From Acidobacteriota bacterium (GTDB lineage: Bacteria > Acidobacteriota > Blastocatellia > Pyrinomonadales > Pyrinomonadaceae): a stretch of DNA of 36,364 nucleotides. The position numbers and the translations under genes are program-made. The notes under the pieces were generated by a model. The model searched no databases, was not told where the DNA came from, and saw only the letters and a program-made list of their open reading frames with translations. Within the stretch, counting starts at the first letter, position 1, and each line of letters opens with the position of its first letter. This document shows, in pieces, positions 17,223 to 25,044 of the stretch. The stretch spans positions 1-36,364 of the forward strand of contig JAEZIT010000064.1 in the NCBI GenBank assembly GCA_023436495.1, read 5' to 3'.

Positions 17223-18650
17223 TCACCGAACTGCCGCCGCAATAGCGTCTATCAATTCGTCCTCTTCGTTTTCGAAAACGGTCCGAAGGTCTATCGCAAC
17301 GCAATCGTCTACGATCCGGGTTATAACCGGCTTGGGGCCGAGTCGCAGTTTTGCCTCGAATTCATTACTCGAGCAACCACGAATTCCCATCAACACAAGC
17401 ACGGTTTCGAGTTCGACATTCGGTGCGGAACCGCCGCCCACCGCAGACGAGCCATTGATCATTTCGATATCCAGAGCCGCATCTCCTACCGATCGTCGTA
17501 ACCTTTCCGCAAAATTTGCGGCTCGGGCCGACAGATCGCTCTTCGTCAGCGAAAGCATTCTGATCACGGGGATTTCGTTTGCAAAGTTGCCACTTCGATA
17601 AGATTCCAGCGTCGCGCCGAGCGCCCCGTACGCAAGTTTGTCTGCACGCAGAGCCCTGTATAGCGGGTGTTTTCGGATCTTTTCTACTACTTCAAGCTTT
17701 CCGACTAGCAGACCCGCTTGCGGCCCGCCTAGCAGTTTGTCGCCGCTGAACGTAACTATATCGGCTCCGGCGGCTATGGAGTCGGCGATGACAGGCTCGT
17801 CCCGCAGGCCGTAATTGCTGAGGTTGACTAGTGCTCCGGAACCGGCGTCCTCAAATAATAAAATGCCTCGGCTGTGCGCTAGGCTTGCCAATTCGGCGAT
17901 TCCCGGCGAGGCAGTAAATCCGACAATACGGTAATTTGATGGATGGACGCGGAGGATCATCTTCGTCGAATCATTTATCGCATTTTCGTAATCGGCAAGC
18001 TTTGTGCGGTTTGTGGTTCCGACCTCCGCCAGTTTGGCCCCGGACCGCTCAAGTACGTCTGGCACTCGAAAATCACCGCCGATCTCCACTAGTTCGCCTC
18101 GAGAGATAACAACCTCGCCGCCGGCTGCGAAGACCGTTAATACCAAAAATGCCGCGGCTGCGCAGTTGTTCACAACCAGCGCAGATTCCGCGCCCGTAAG
18201 TTCGCACAGAAGCTCTTCAACGCGGCGCCCGCGTTTTCCCCGTTTCCCGGTTTCAAGGTCGTATTCGACCGAGGCGTATCCCGCGGCCTCTTCCGCTATT
18301 GCGCTTCGCGCCGCTTCCGACAATGGCGCGCGGCCAAGGTTTGTGTGAATCACTACACCCGTCGCGTTGATCACGCGTGTAAGCCGTGATCGAACGATTG
18401 ACGCCCACGCGGCTACCAGCCGGCTTTCAGCCTCGGCAAGCAGAAACTCGGCCTGCAGGTCCGCGTCTGCGACATCGCCGTTCGCGATCGCCTGCCTTAG
18501 CCCTTCGGCGACGGCCCGAGCGATCTCCGTCAAACGCGCGGATCCGGCGTCCGGCATCAGGCGTGCTGCGGTCTCCGAACGGATCAGTTCATCTACTGAA
18601 GGCAAGTTTCTAAACCGAACCGAACGTTCGGCCGCCTTTGATGTTTCCAT
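17223..18650 (-). CDS. selA: L-seryl-tRNA(Sec) selenium transferase
   Basis: A full-length (475 residues) PLP enzyme that converts seryl-tRNA(Sec) to selenocysteinyl-tRNA(Sec) with selenophosphate. The N-terminal tRNA-binding domain includes RFRNLPSVDELI (about 12-23). INATGVVIHTNLGRAPLS (about 94-111) is the family hallmark. The PLP lysine is Lys305 in FSGDKLLGGPQAG. Its presence implies that the genome uses selenocysteine, needing selB, selC (tRNA-Sec) and selD, none of which lie in this window. I see no obvious in-frame UGA selenoprotein here. The start overlaps nothing, but the upstream plus-strand gene is divergent with a gap of about 110 bases. Confidence 0.95.
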   Translation of the reverse strand: METSKAAERSVRFRNLPSVDELIRSETAARLMPDAGSARLTEIARAVAEGLRQAIANGDVADADLQAEFLLAEAESRLVAAWASIVRSRLTRVINATGVVIHTNLGRAPLSEAARSAIAEEAAGYASVEYDLETGKRGKRGRRVEELLCELTGAESALVVNNCAAAAFLVLTVFAAGGEVVISRGELVEIGGDFRVPDVLERSGAKLAEVGTTNRTKLADYENAINDSTKMILRVHPSNYRIVGFTASPGIAELASLAHSRGILLFEDAGSGALVNLSNYGLRDEPVIADSIAAGADIVTFSGDKLLGGPQAGLLVGKLEVVEKIRKHPLYRALRADKLAYGALGATLESYRSGNFANEIPVIRMLSLTKSDLSARAANFAERLRRSVGDAALDIEMINGSSAVGGGSAPNVELETVLVLMGIRGCSSNEFEAKLRLGPKPVITRIVDDCVAIDLRTVFENEEDELIDAIAAAVR

Positions 18651-18763
18651 ACGGCTATTCTATACGAGTTTCGGAGAAAAAATGGAACGCCGCGGGTCTT
18701 CGCCGTTTAATATTTTTAGGCACGTTCGTGCGCTCCAAAATCTTTCAAGGAAACCCGCAGATC

Positions 18764-19084
18764 ATGGCAATAACTGGAAACACGCTTTACAGGCAAGATC
18801 AGACCAAGCGAGAGGAATCCGCCGAGGTCGATAAACATCTCTCCCGGCTCGAGGACGACATTCGACGGCTCAAGATAGAGTTTGATATCTATTTCAACGG
18901 TGCGTCCAAACGGCCGCCGCTCGAGGCTAGAGCCCGTCTGGAAGCCACGATGAAACGGTTGGCTGATAACCGCAACCTTACGTATGCCCAGCGCTACCTG
19001 TTCAATACGCTCGTCTCGAGGTTTACTTCTTATCGCGAGCTTTGGCGGAGAACGCTGAAAGCAAAAGGCGAAGAGCTTGTATAA
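18764..19084 (+). CDS. Short charged helical protein, function unknown
   Basis: I do not recognise a named family. The likely product is 106 residues from the ATG at 18764; an in-frame start at 18638 would add an unlikely segment. It is largely helical and highly charged: a heptad-like region VDKHLSRLEDDIRRLKIEFD (about 22-41), then FNGASKRPP (about 44-52), then a second helical pair with LTYAQRYLFNTLVSRF (about 76-91) and ELWRR. No signal peptide or membrane segment is present. The even, motif-like composition suggests a conserved scaffold or subunit. A 13-bp-stem terminator lies directly after the stop, so it is a monocistronic gene. Confidence 0.7.
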   Translation: MAITGNTLYRQDQTKREESAEVDKHLSRLEDDIRRLKIEFDIYFNGASKRPPLEARARLEATMKRLADNRNLTYAQRYLFNTLVSRFTSYRELWRRTLKAKGEELV

Positions 19085-19089
19085 ACAGA

Positions 19090-19123
19090 AGAGCGAACCT
19101 GACGGATCAGGTTCGCTCTCTTT
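19090..19123 (+). terminator. Strong intrinsic terminator
   Basis: A perfect 13-bp stem (19090-19102 with 19107-19119) and a cgga loop, followed by ctttaa. It lies 5 bases after the stop of the short helical protein gene. Confidence 0.8.
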
Positions 19124-19186
19124 AAGAGTCACTCGCCGGCATTAACGATGGGAATTCCGGAAGCGTCCATTGATCTAACGTTCAAC

Positions 19187-19396
19187 TTAGGCGACCTTTG
19201 CCACATTCTCAGCCTGCGGCCCCTTCGGGCCGTTGATCACTTCGAATTCGACTTCCTGCCCCTGAATGAGCGTCTTATAGCCATCGCCCGTGATCGCGCT
19301 GTAATGCACGAAAATATCCTGCTCACCAGGCTGTTCTATAAAGCCATAGCCTTTAGCATTGTTAAACCATTTGACCTTGCCGATCGTTTTTGACAT
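19187..19396 (-). CDS. Cold-shock domain protein
   Basis: A 69-residue CspA-type single-stranded nucleic-acid binding protein. RNP1 is KGYGFIEQ (about 16-23) and RNP2 is DIFVHYSAI (about 27-35), with the opening GKVKWFNNAKGYGF. Such proteins melt RNA structure and help translation or act as antiterminators. The start at 19396 is backed by aggagg 11 bases upstream; an in-frame ATG at 19417 precedes that site and is unlikely. The gap upstream is 353 bases, so a long 5' leader, as in other cold-shock genes, is possible. Confidence 0.95.
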   Translation of the reverse strand: MSKTIGKVKWFNNAKGYGFIEQPGEQDIFVHYSAITGDGYKTLIQGQEVEFEVINGPKGPQAENVAKVA

Positions 19397-19749
19397 TTTT
19401 CTTAATTCCTCCTGCAAACTTCAAAAATTAAATTCTTACCGTAAGTGCTCTAAACACGCGGGCAAAAAGCAATCAACCACAAATGCAAACGGCCAATCAG
19501 GCTGATCTGCAGCGGCGGTCCGTCTATTTATGTCAGGTGTAGCATTTCCAAAGAAAATTGAATCTTAAACTTCAAGATTGTTGGGATTTACTTTAGTGTG
19601 TTCCTGTTAGACGAACGCAAATTTACCCAATATCCAGACCTTCTGTCAAGATATATCAGCCAAATTCTTTAGGAGTTTGGAAAATTGACTTGAAGGGCAT
19701 ATTGGTCAATGATTAGACAAGGCTCGAAACACGATTTCCGCCGCTCCTT
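19397..19749. other. Divergent intergenic region between cold-shock and dioxygenase genes
   Basis: These 353 bases are AT-rich relative to their surroundings and contain no ORF of interest. I see the cold-shock Shine-Dalgarno site (19407-19412), a short AATCTT/AAGATT hairpin (19561-19566 with 19574-19579) and a promoter-like pair at 19685-19713. Part of the left side probably forms the 5' leader of the cold-shock mRNA. Confidence 0.5.
19685..19713 (+). promoter_or_regulatory. Candidate promoter for tryptophan dioxygenase
   Basis: TTGACT (19685-19690), a 17-base spacer and AATGAT (19708-19713). The expected start is about 30 bases before the ATG. The -35 box is good and the -10 box weak. Confidence 0.4.
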
Positions 19750-20532
19750 ATGTCATACGAATACGGAAATAACGCACCGCTTTCCTACAATAAATACCTG
19801 AAGGTCCCGGAACTCATCCGGCTTCAGGAGACGCTGTCGGATCCCGAAAGCCACGACGAACTTCTCTTCATAATCATCCACCAGACATACGAACTTTGGT
19901 TCAAGCAAATACTGCACGAACTGGATGCTACGGCGAAATGGATGAGCGAAGGCAGAACGTTTCGTGCGAATCATAGCCTGAGGGCGGTGATCGGGATCGA
20001 GAAAGTGCTCGTCACCCAGATCCATATCCTCGAATCGATGGCGCAGATCGGATTTCTCGAATTTCGGGACAAGCTGAATCCTGCGAGCGGATTTCAATCG
20101 ATGCAGTTCCGCGAGATGGAATTCGCGTCAGGGCAAAAGGACGAAAAGATTCTTGAATTCTTTAAGAACGATGAATTTGCTTATAAGCGGCTGAGCGAAC
20201 GCTATGCGAACCCGAGCCTCGCCGACACGTTCTGGGCCTTGCTATGCAAGAACAGTTTCGCGACGGAATCCCATGAGGAAAAGGTTCAGTCCGTAGTCGA
20301 GATCCTGACACACCCAGAAAAATATCCCGACTTGTTCATCATGCAGGATCTCCTGATCGAACATGACGAAAACGTTTCACTTTGGCGGTACCACCATGTG
20401 CTGATGGTCGAGAGGATGTTAGGCAAAAAGCCCGGGACAGGCGGTTCAGAAGGCGTGGGATATTTGATGACCACCGTAACAAAGCGGTTCTTCCCGGAAT
20501 TGTGGGAGGCAAGAACACACCTGAAGGCTTAG
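19750..20532 (+). CDS. kynA: Tryptophan 2,3-dioxygenase
   Basis: A 260-residue haem enzyme that opens the indole ring of L-tryptophan to N-formylkynurenine, the first step of the kynurenine pathway. Active-site His44 lies in IIHQTYELWF and the substrate carboxylate Arg121 in GFQSMQFRE. The proximal haem ligand is probably His216 in LWRYHHVLMVERM. The GTGGSEGVGYL loop (about 229-239) closes over the substrate. No formamidase or kynureninase gene is adjacent, so the rest of the pathway would be elsewhere. The stop codon overlaps the stop of the convergent hydrolase gene by three bases. Confidence 0.95.
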   Translation: MSYEYGNNAPLSYNKYLKVPELIRLQETLSDPESHDELLFIIIHQTYELWFKQILHELDATAKWMSEGRTFRANHSLRAVIGIEKVLVTQIHILESMAQIGFLEFRDKLNPASGFQSMQFREMEFASGQKDEKILEFFKNDEFAYKRLSERYANPSLADTFWALLCKNSFATESHEEKVQSVVEILTHPEKYPDLFIMQDLLIEHDENVSLWRYHHVLMVERMLGKKPGTGGSEGVGYLMTTVTKRFFPELWEARTHLKA

Positions 20533-22145
20533 CGCTTCTGCTTGACCGCAAGCTCGCTCGCCGGTGATTCATTACCGAGACGGTCAACAGCCGTTATGCG
20601 GACCTTTTCGATCTTTCGGTCCGCTGAGAGCGCGATCGATCGTTCGGTCGACGGCAGTACCGAATAGCTCCAGCCGTCTTTATCTTTTACGCTTATAACG
20701 AACCAGAATGCCTCGCGCTTGCCGCGTTCGGCCCAATTCGCTCGCACGTATTTATCGTCCGCCGCCAGCTTCAATTTCGGTGACGATGGTTTCTGTGATC
20801 GGATCCACGGGAACTCCGGAATAACAGCATCCGCGACATAAGCTTTGTTTCGCAGCACTTCCTGTATCCCGCCCATATCGTTTCTAAGCGACTTGAAGCT
20901 GAAATGCACCGAACCGAGTGTTTCGGGCGATTGCCGCGTTACAGCGATCTGAGACGCGATCTCGTCCGCCGTGAACGTCTGTGTCGATCCGATGCGATAG
21001 GTGGCCATACCGGGCCATATATGCCGGCGTTTTGTGTTCTGCGAGCGCCACCAATCCAGCAGCACCGGAAAACTCAATCCCTGCCTTGCGGTCTCCCAAT
21101 ATAGCTGCGGCGTAAAATAATCGACCGTCCCGTCCTGCAGCCATTTGCGCGAATCGGCGTAGAGCTCCGCGAAGGCATTGAAACCGTTGATGCCCTTTTC
21201 CGGCATCGGCTGCCATATGCCGAAGGGCGAGATTCCGTACAGCACTTCAGGTTTGATCCGTTTCACCTCACGTCCAACCGCTTCGATAAAGCTATTGACG
21301 TTCTCGCGCCGCCAATCGTCGCGGCTGAGCTTTCCGCCGCCCGCGCGGTATGCCTCCCAGTTCTTGTCGTCGGGAAATTCGATCCTTTTTCCCGCTGCGT
21401 CATTTTCTGCGTAAGGATAAAAATAATCGTCGAAATGCACACCGTCGATATCGTATCGTCGAACGACATCCGCAATGACCTTTACCGAATGTGCACGTGC
21501 AGCGGCGTCCGTCGGGTCCAGCCACATGAAACGCCCGTACTGCCTGACCATATCCGGATTAGTTTTCGATACGTGGCCGTCCGACATCGTTTTGGCCGCC
21601 GGATGGTATGAACGGTAAGGGTTGAACCATGCATGGACGAGAATTCCGCGTTTATGCGCCTCAGCCACGAGAAATTCCAGCGGATCGAAATCCTGCGCCT
21701 TTCCCATCTCACCGGTAAGAAATTCGGACCATGGCTCGAGGTCGGACCGGTACATCGCATCGGTCATCGGCCGCACTTGAAAAATAAGGGCGTTAAGCCG
21801 CAGCTTTTTGGCGAGTTCCAGGCTTTTTAGCAGCTCGGCTTTTTGTGCGTCTGGCGGCAGGCCTTTCTTGCTTGGAAAGTCTATGTTGTCGACGGTCGCT
21901 ATCCACGCCGCTCTGAACTCGCGTGCGACTGCCGGCGGCCGGTTTTCCTGCCTTGGCTTTTGTTGCGGCTTTTGGCTGTTTTGCGGCTGAATTGCGTTTA
22001 GGGTCGGCACGCTTAGCAGAAGCAGCGCCAGCACGAGTAGAAACAGTTCCTGCGGCTTTCGCTTTTTTCCCTGCAACAGGTTTGACTGCCTTTGCGGGTT
22101 TGACGGGTTTTGTCGGCTTACTCGGTTTTGCGGCTTTTTTGACAT
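20529..22145 (-). CDS. Secreted GH10-like (GHL10/DUF187) glycoside hydrolase
   Basis: About 538 residues from the ATG at 22145. The catalytic domain (about residue 76 onward) has the DUF187/GHL10 pattern: REFRAAWIATVDNIDF, LIFQVRPMTDAMY, GILVHAWFNPYR and DIDGVHFDDYFYPY, the last with the likely acidic pair, then VDYFTPQLYW. A C-terminal beta domain follows (about 430-538; an FN3-like fold is possible). Family members act on cell-wall or polysaccharide substrates; the substrate here is unknown. A Leu-rich signal segment (LFLLVLALLLLSVPTLNA) precedes a Gln/Pro linker. With the ATG start the n-region is unusually long (33 residues); a TTG at 22076 would give a normal signal peptide. The first ~350 bases overlap the upstream gene in another frame. 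Confidence 0.85.
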   Translation of the reverse strand: MSKKPQNRVSRQNPSNPQRQSNLLQGKKRKPQELFLLVLALLLLSVPTLNAIQPQNSQKPQQKPRQENRPPAVAREFRAAWIATVDNIDFPSKKGLPPDAQKAELLKSLELAKKLRLNALIFQVRPMTDAMYRSDLEPWSEFLTGEMGKAQDFDPLEFLVAEAHKRGILVHAWFNPYRSYHPAAKTMSDGHVSKTNPDMVRQYGRFMWLDPTDAAARAHSVKVIADVVRRYDIDGVHFDDYFYPYAENDAAGKRIEFPDDKNWEAYRAGGGKLSRDDWRRENVNSFIEAVGREVKRIKPEVLYGISPFGIWQPMPEKGINGFNAFAELYADSRKWLQDGTVDYFTPQLYWETARQGLSFPVLLDWWRSQNTKRRHIWPGMATYRIGSTQTFTADEIASQIAVTRQSPETLGSVHFSFKSLRNDMGGIQEVLRNKAYVADAVIPEFPWIRSQKPSSPKLKLAADDKYVRANWAERGKREAFWFVISVKDKDGWSYSVLPSTERSIALSADRKIEKVRITAVDRLGNESPASELAVKQKR

Positions 22146-22731
22146 TTGCGGATTTAATAGGCTTTGCGGGCTTAGTCGGTCTCGCTTGCTTCGCCGGGGA
22201 GACAGGCTGAACAGGTTTATCCCTCTTCGCCGACCCAACAGGGTTAGCTGATTTGCCCTTTTTTGCTGATGCGGCTGGTTTCGCCGGCTTCGGTTTCGTT
22301 TTTTCGCCGTCAGCGGAAATGCGAACGGCTCTTTTCGCTGCGGCCTGCTTCCTTGGTTCTATCTTAGCTTCGTAAACGTTTCGCACGCAACTAAATGACC
22401 GTGCCGCCACAAGATCTCCGATCGCCGCCGCGCGCGATGCGTCGTCTTCTTCCCGAAGAATGCATAAGCTGTTCGCGTCATTCTGCTTGATGCACTTGGC
22501 GCGTCTGTGACGCTTCAATTCCGCAACGATCGAATCCGTCTCACCTATGCAAACTACCGCGTGATGAGCTCCGCCGGCCCGATAGAACACGCGGCGGGAA
22601 AATATGAACACGGCAGCGCTGTCACGAATATCGGCCGCGAGCGGAAAGACATCGAATTCATAGATCGAACGCTCTCCGCGAAACACGGCTGTCGAGATCT
22701 TACGTGTTCTTCGGATCTGTGAGTGTTTCAT
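21793..22731 (-). CDS. GIY-YIG-like domain protein with Lys/Pro/Ala-rich tail
   Basis: 312 residues from the ATG at 22731; ATG 22740 and GTG 22764 are alternatives. The N-terminal part (about 24-118) resembles compact GIY-YIG-type proteins: YEFDVFPLAADI, AAVFIFSRRV, VVCIGETDSI, then RHRRAKCI and REEDDASRAAAIGDLVAAR. The catalytic signatures look eroded: GIY reads AVF, YIG reads CIG, and the Glu expected before DL reads Gly. A long basic tail (about 140-312) is built of KPA/KPT/KPV-type triplets, like histone-H1-like bacterial tails. I infer a DNA- or RNA-binding protein without nuclease activity. The start codon lies in a palindrome, and the last ~350 bases overlap the hydrolase gene. The tail could end earlier if there is a frameshift. 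Confidence 0.6.
   Translation of the reverse strand: MKHSQIRRTRKISTAVFRGERSIYEFDVFPLAADIRDSAAVFIFSRRVFYRAGGAHHAVVCIGETDSIVAELKRHRRAKCIKQNDANSLCILREEDDASRAAAIGDLVAARSFSCVRNVYEAKIEPRKQAAAKRAVRISADGEKTKPKPAKPAASAKKGKSANPVGSAKRDKPVQPVSPAKQARPTKPAKPIKSANVKKAAKPSKPTKPVKPAKAVKPVAGKKAKAAGTVSTRAGAASAKRADPKRNSAAKQPKAATKAKAGKPAAGSRTRVQSGVDSDRRQHRLSKQERPAARRTKSRAAKKPGTRQKAAA
22055..22300 (-). repeat. Degenerate 9-base repeats coding KPA/KPT/KPV triplets
   Basis: Imperfect repeats with a three-codon period encode the basic tail of the GIY-YIG-like protein (units such as AKP, TKP, VKP). The period fits coding slippage rather than a regulatory or CRISPR array. Confidence 0.7.
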
Positions 22732-22780
22732 ATGATACATTGTATCATATGTGGTACGTACCACATAATTGGAAACACTC
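22721..22780 (-). promoter_or_regulatory. Nested palindromic element at the start of the GIY-YIG-like gene
   Basis: Two perfect palindromes lie side by side. One has 11-base arms catatgataca/tgtatcatatg around one base (22729-22751), and the other is tatgtggtacgtaccacata (22748-22767). Outer arms gagtgttt (22721-22728) and aaacactc (22773-22780) are also complementary, so the whole can fold as a three-way junction. It contains the start codon at 22731 and lies 9 bases past the hemW stop. It may be operators, an RNA structure or both. Confidence 0.7.
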
Positions 22781-22788
22781 CCCGAACT

Positions 22789-23904
22789 CTAAACAAACAC
22801 GCTGAAAACTTCGTTCGAGAACAACATCCCTTTAGCCGTAAGACGCAGGCGTGCGTTATCTGTCCGCACCAATCCTGCATCGAGCAGGTCATTTAGCTCG
22901 GCAGCGTATTTGACCCTGAGGTCTTCACCGTAACGCTTTTGATGTGATTCAAGTTCAATTCCCTCCGTGAGCCGCAAGCCCAGAAAAATGGCTTCAGAGG
23001 CGGAATTGATCGTCTCGCGCATTACCTCAGCCGTGCCCGCCGTCTCGATAAGATCCACATATCGCGCCGTGTCCCGTTCGTTTGCGTAACGGTCGCGGCC
23101 GTCGAACGAATGTGCCGAGACCCCAAATCCGAGCACCGGATCGAGCGTCCAGTATTTTGAATTATGCCGCGATTCGAATCCCGCCTTCGCAAAATTAGAG
23201 ATCTCGTACTGCCTGTATCCGGCCGCGGCTAGGCGTTCGACCATCATTTCGTACATCTCCGCCGCGAGTTCCTCGTCCGGCACCGGTTGACGGCCGCTTC
23301 GGACTTGTTCCGCCAGCGGCGTGGATTCATGGATCTCCAGCAAGTAGAGCGACAAATGTTCGGGCTGCATCGCGATGGCTTCGCCCAGATTACGTTCCCA
23401 ATCGCTAAGCGTCTGCCGCGGAAGCCCGGCGATCAGGTCGAAACTGACATTCTCGAATCCCGCCTCGCGCAGCAGGCGGTAAGTCTCTCGTGCGTCGGCA
23501 GCGTCATGACCGCGGGCGAGCCGCCTAAGCTCCGTGTCGTCAAACGTTTGTACGCCGAAGCTCGCTCGATTTACACCGAGCGAGCGGTAATCTCTCAATT
23601 TCTCGAGCGTGACGGTGGCCGGGTTCATTTCCATCGTCAATTCAAAGCCGGATGTGAGAATGAATCGATCGTTCAAGGCTTCCAGGATCTTTTCAACCTG
23701 ACTTGCCGACAGCAGCGATGGGGTGCCGCCACCAAAATACACGGTGTCCGCCTCAACCTTTCCATCCGCACCCTTGACCTCCGTGCACAAAGCACTAACA
23801 TACCGCTCAACCGCCTCGCCGCTGCGATAAACGTCAGTCGCGAAATCGCAATATGAGCACCGCGACTTGCAGAAAGGTATATGAAGATAAACGCCTGCTG
23901 ACAT
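22789..23904 (-). CDS. hemW: HemW-type radical SAM haem chaperone
   Basis: 371 residues, formerly annotated as oxygen-independent coproporphyrinogen oxidase-like. The radical SAM cluster ligands are Cys12, Cys16 and Cys19 in CKSRCSYCDF. The Asp-Phe after the third Cys, in place of a fourth Cys, marks HemW rather than HemN. FGGGTPSLL binds SAM, and HNSKYW (about 246-251) is a HemW hallmark. The C-terminal HemN_C domain is at about 285-365. HemW binds haem and delivers it to respiratory proteins; coproporphyrinogen oxidation is not expected. The start at 23904 has only a weak upstream site. The next gene on this strand begins 57 bases after its stop. Confidence 0.93.
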   Translation of the reverse strand: MSAGVYLHIPFCKSRCSYCDFATDVYRSGEAVERYVSALCTEVKGADGKVEADTVYFGGGTPSLLSASQVEKILEALNDRFILTSGFELTMEMNPATVTLEKLRDYRSLGVNRASFGVQTFDDTELRRLARGHDAADARETYRLLREAGFENVSFDLIAGLPRQTLSDWERNLGEAIAMQPEHLSLYLLEIHESTPLAEQVRSGRQPVPDEELAAEMYEMMVERLAAAGYRQYEISNFAKAGFESRHNSKYWTLDPVLGFGVSAHSFDGRDRYANERDTARYVDLIETAGTAEVMRETINSASEAIFLGLRLTEGIELESHQKRYGEDLRVKYAAELNDLLDAGLVRTDNARLRLTAKGMLFSNEVFSVFV

Positions 23905-23990
23905 GGTTAAGGCTAATCACTTATTCTGAAAAAAATTACTACCTAATACAAACGTAATTAGTTAGAATTGGGCTGCCGCGGCTATTGCTT

Positions 23991-24926
23991 ATGAGACGTC
24001 TTACCCTAATTGCTGTTTGTTTTCTTGTGTTTGCCTGTAGTGAAGCGCCTCTTGATGAGTGTGACGAATGCCCGCAGGAGGGATCGATCTCGCATGAATC
24101 CGACGCTTATAAAGCGACCGAACAATCAGAGGAAGCAAAGTATCCAGGCGCATCTATGGCTTCGGTTTTTCCGGTCGTTAGTTCTATTAGCACGATCGAC
24201 GACAACGGCGCCGACGAATATGCAGAATTAACCGCCGACGACTATTCTGTTAAGGTTAAGCATTACCTGCCAATGTCGCTCAGCAAGAACGGTCAAGATA
24301 TCTTCAAGTTCAGGGGAAGAGAAATTGGCGGATATTGGGCGACAGGAATGGGAATCTCTGCCCTTACGGGTCCAGCAGCAAAGGAGGTCTACGTAGTAGT
24401 TTCGGGCCCGGCCGCGGTGTGCTGCACCAACTATTCGATAATTGACGTGTCTTCTGCGAAACCCAAGAGTATTTTTCATAGTGAAGAATTTGGATCCTTT
24501 CGTGATCCTATGGAAGTCTTCGACGCTGAGGGGGATGGTGTCTATGAGATCATGCAATTCGATACATGCTTTCGATATTTCATGGACGATTGCGGATCGT
24601 GTACACCTCAACCGCGTGCCTATTTTAAATTTGATCCGAGATCGCAGCGTTACCTGCCGGCTATCGGAGTACTTCAAGATTTCGTAAGGACCGATCTAGA
24701 ATCGACCGAGAATTGGATAGCAGAGAGATCTGAAGAGCTAAAACAGACAGGCGATCTAAAATCCGACGTTGATTTTCGGCGGACTGTTTTGAGTCATGTG
24801 GCAGATTTGCTGCATATCGGGGAAAGGTCGCGGGCTTGGCGAATTTTCGATAATTATTATGATGACCCAAACCAAGCGGCAAGAAATGAGATCAAGGCGC
24901 GTCTTGCCGCGTGCAAATTCTACTAA
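23991..24926 (+). CDS. Predicted lipoprotein, function unknown
   Basis: 311 residues. The N-terminus MRRLTLIAVCFLVFAC looks like a lipoprotein signal with lipidated Cys16. The mature start is acidic and Cys-rich (CSEAPLDECDECPQEG). Further Cys pairs occur mid-protein (AAVCCTNY and CFRYFMDDCGSC), so disulfide or metal binding in the envelope is possible. A block EVFDAEGDGVYEIMQFD (about 176-192) resembles the FG-GAP/VCBS-like 'data on device state' style, but I assign no family. The start is the ATG at 23991; a TTG two codons earlier is unlikely. It is a single gene divergent from hemW, and a tagaat -10-like box lies at 23963. Confidence 0.7.
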   Translation: MRRLTLIAVCFLVFACSEAPLDECDECPQEGSISHESDAYKATEQSEEAKYPGASMASVFPVVSSISTIDDNGADEYAELTADDYSVKVKHYLPMSLSKNGQDIFKFRGREIGGYWATGMGISALTGPAAKEVYVVVSGPAAVCCTNYSIIDVSSAKPKSIFHSEEFGSFRDPMEVFDAEGDGVYEIMQFDTCFRYFMDDCGSCTPQPRAYFKFDPRSQRYLPAIGVLQDFVRTDLESTENWIAERSEELKQTGDLKSDVDFRRTVLSHVADLLHIGERSRAWRIFDNYYDDPNQAARNEIKARLAACKFY

Positions 24927-25044
24927 GCGATTTCAAATCAGCGAAAAAACAATAAAGCGGGATAACCGTTCCGCGTCTAAACACCAACCGCGACATTTGA
25001 CGTGGGCGCCATGATCTGCAGAAAGGTAAAGATAGATACCTGAT

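Noticed and set aside
10278..20532. Overlapping stop codons of convergent genes (10278-10281, 20529-20532) as a special signal
   Set aside because: TTAA and TTAG overlaps are a simple result of compact convergent genes; no regulatory meaning is needed.
22055..22300. Repeats that might be a CRISPR array or tandem iterons
   Set aside because: The period is nine bases, in step with codons for Lys-Pro-Ala-type triplets, and there are no spacers. It is coding repeat sequence.
23155..23180. gattcgaatcc, which resembles a tRNA T-loop
   Set aside because: It lies inside hemW coding sequence, and no acceptor stem or anticodon arm can be drawn around it.
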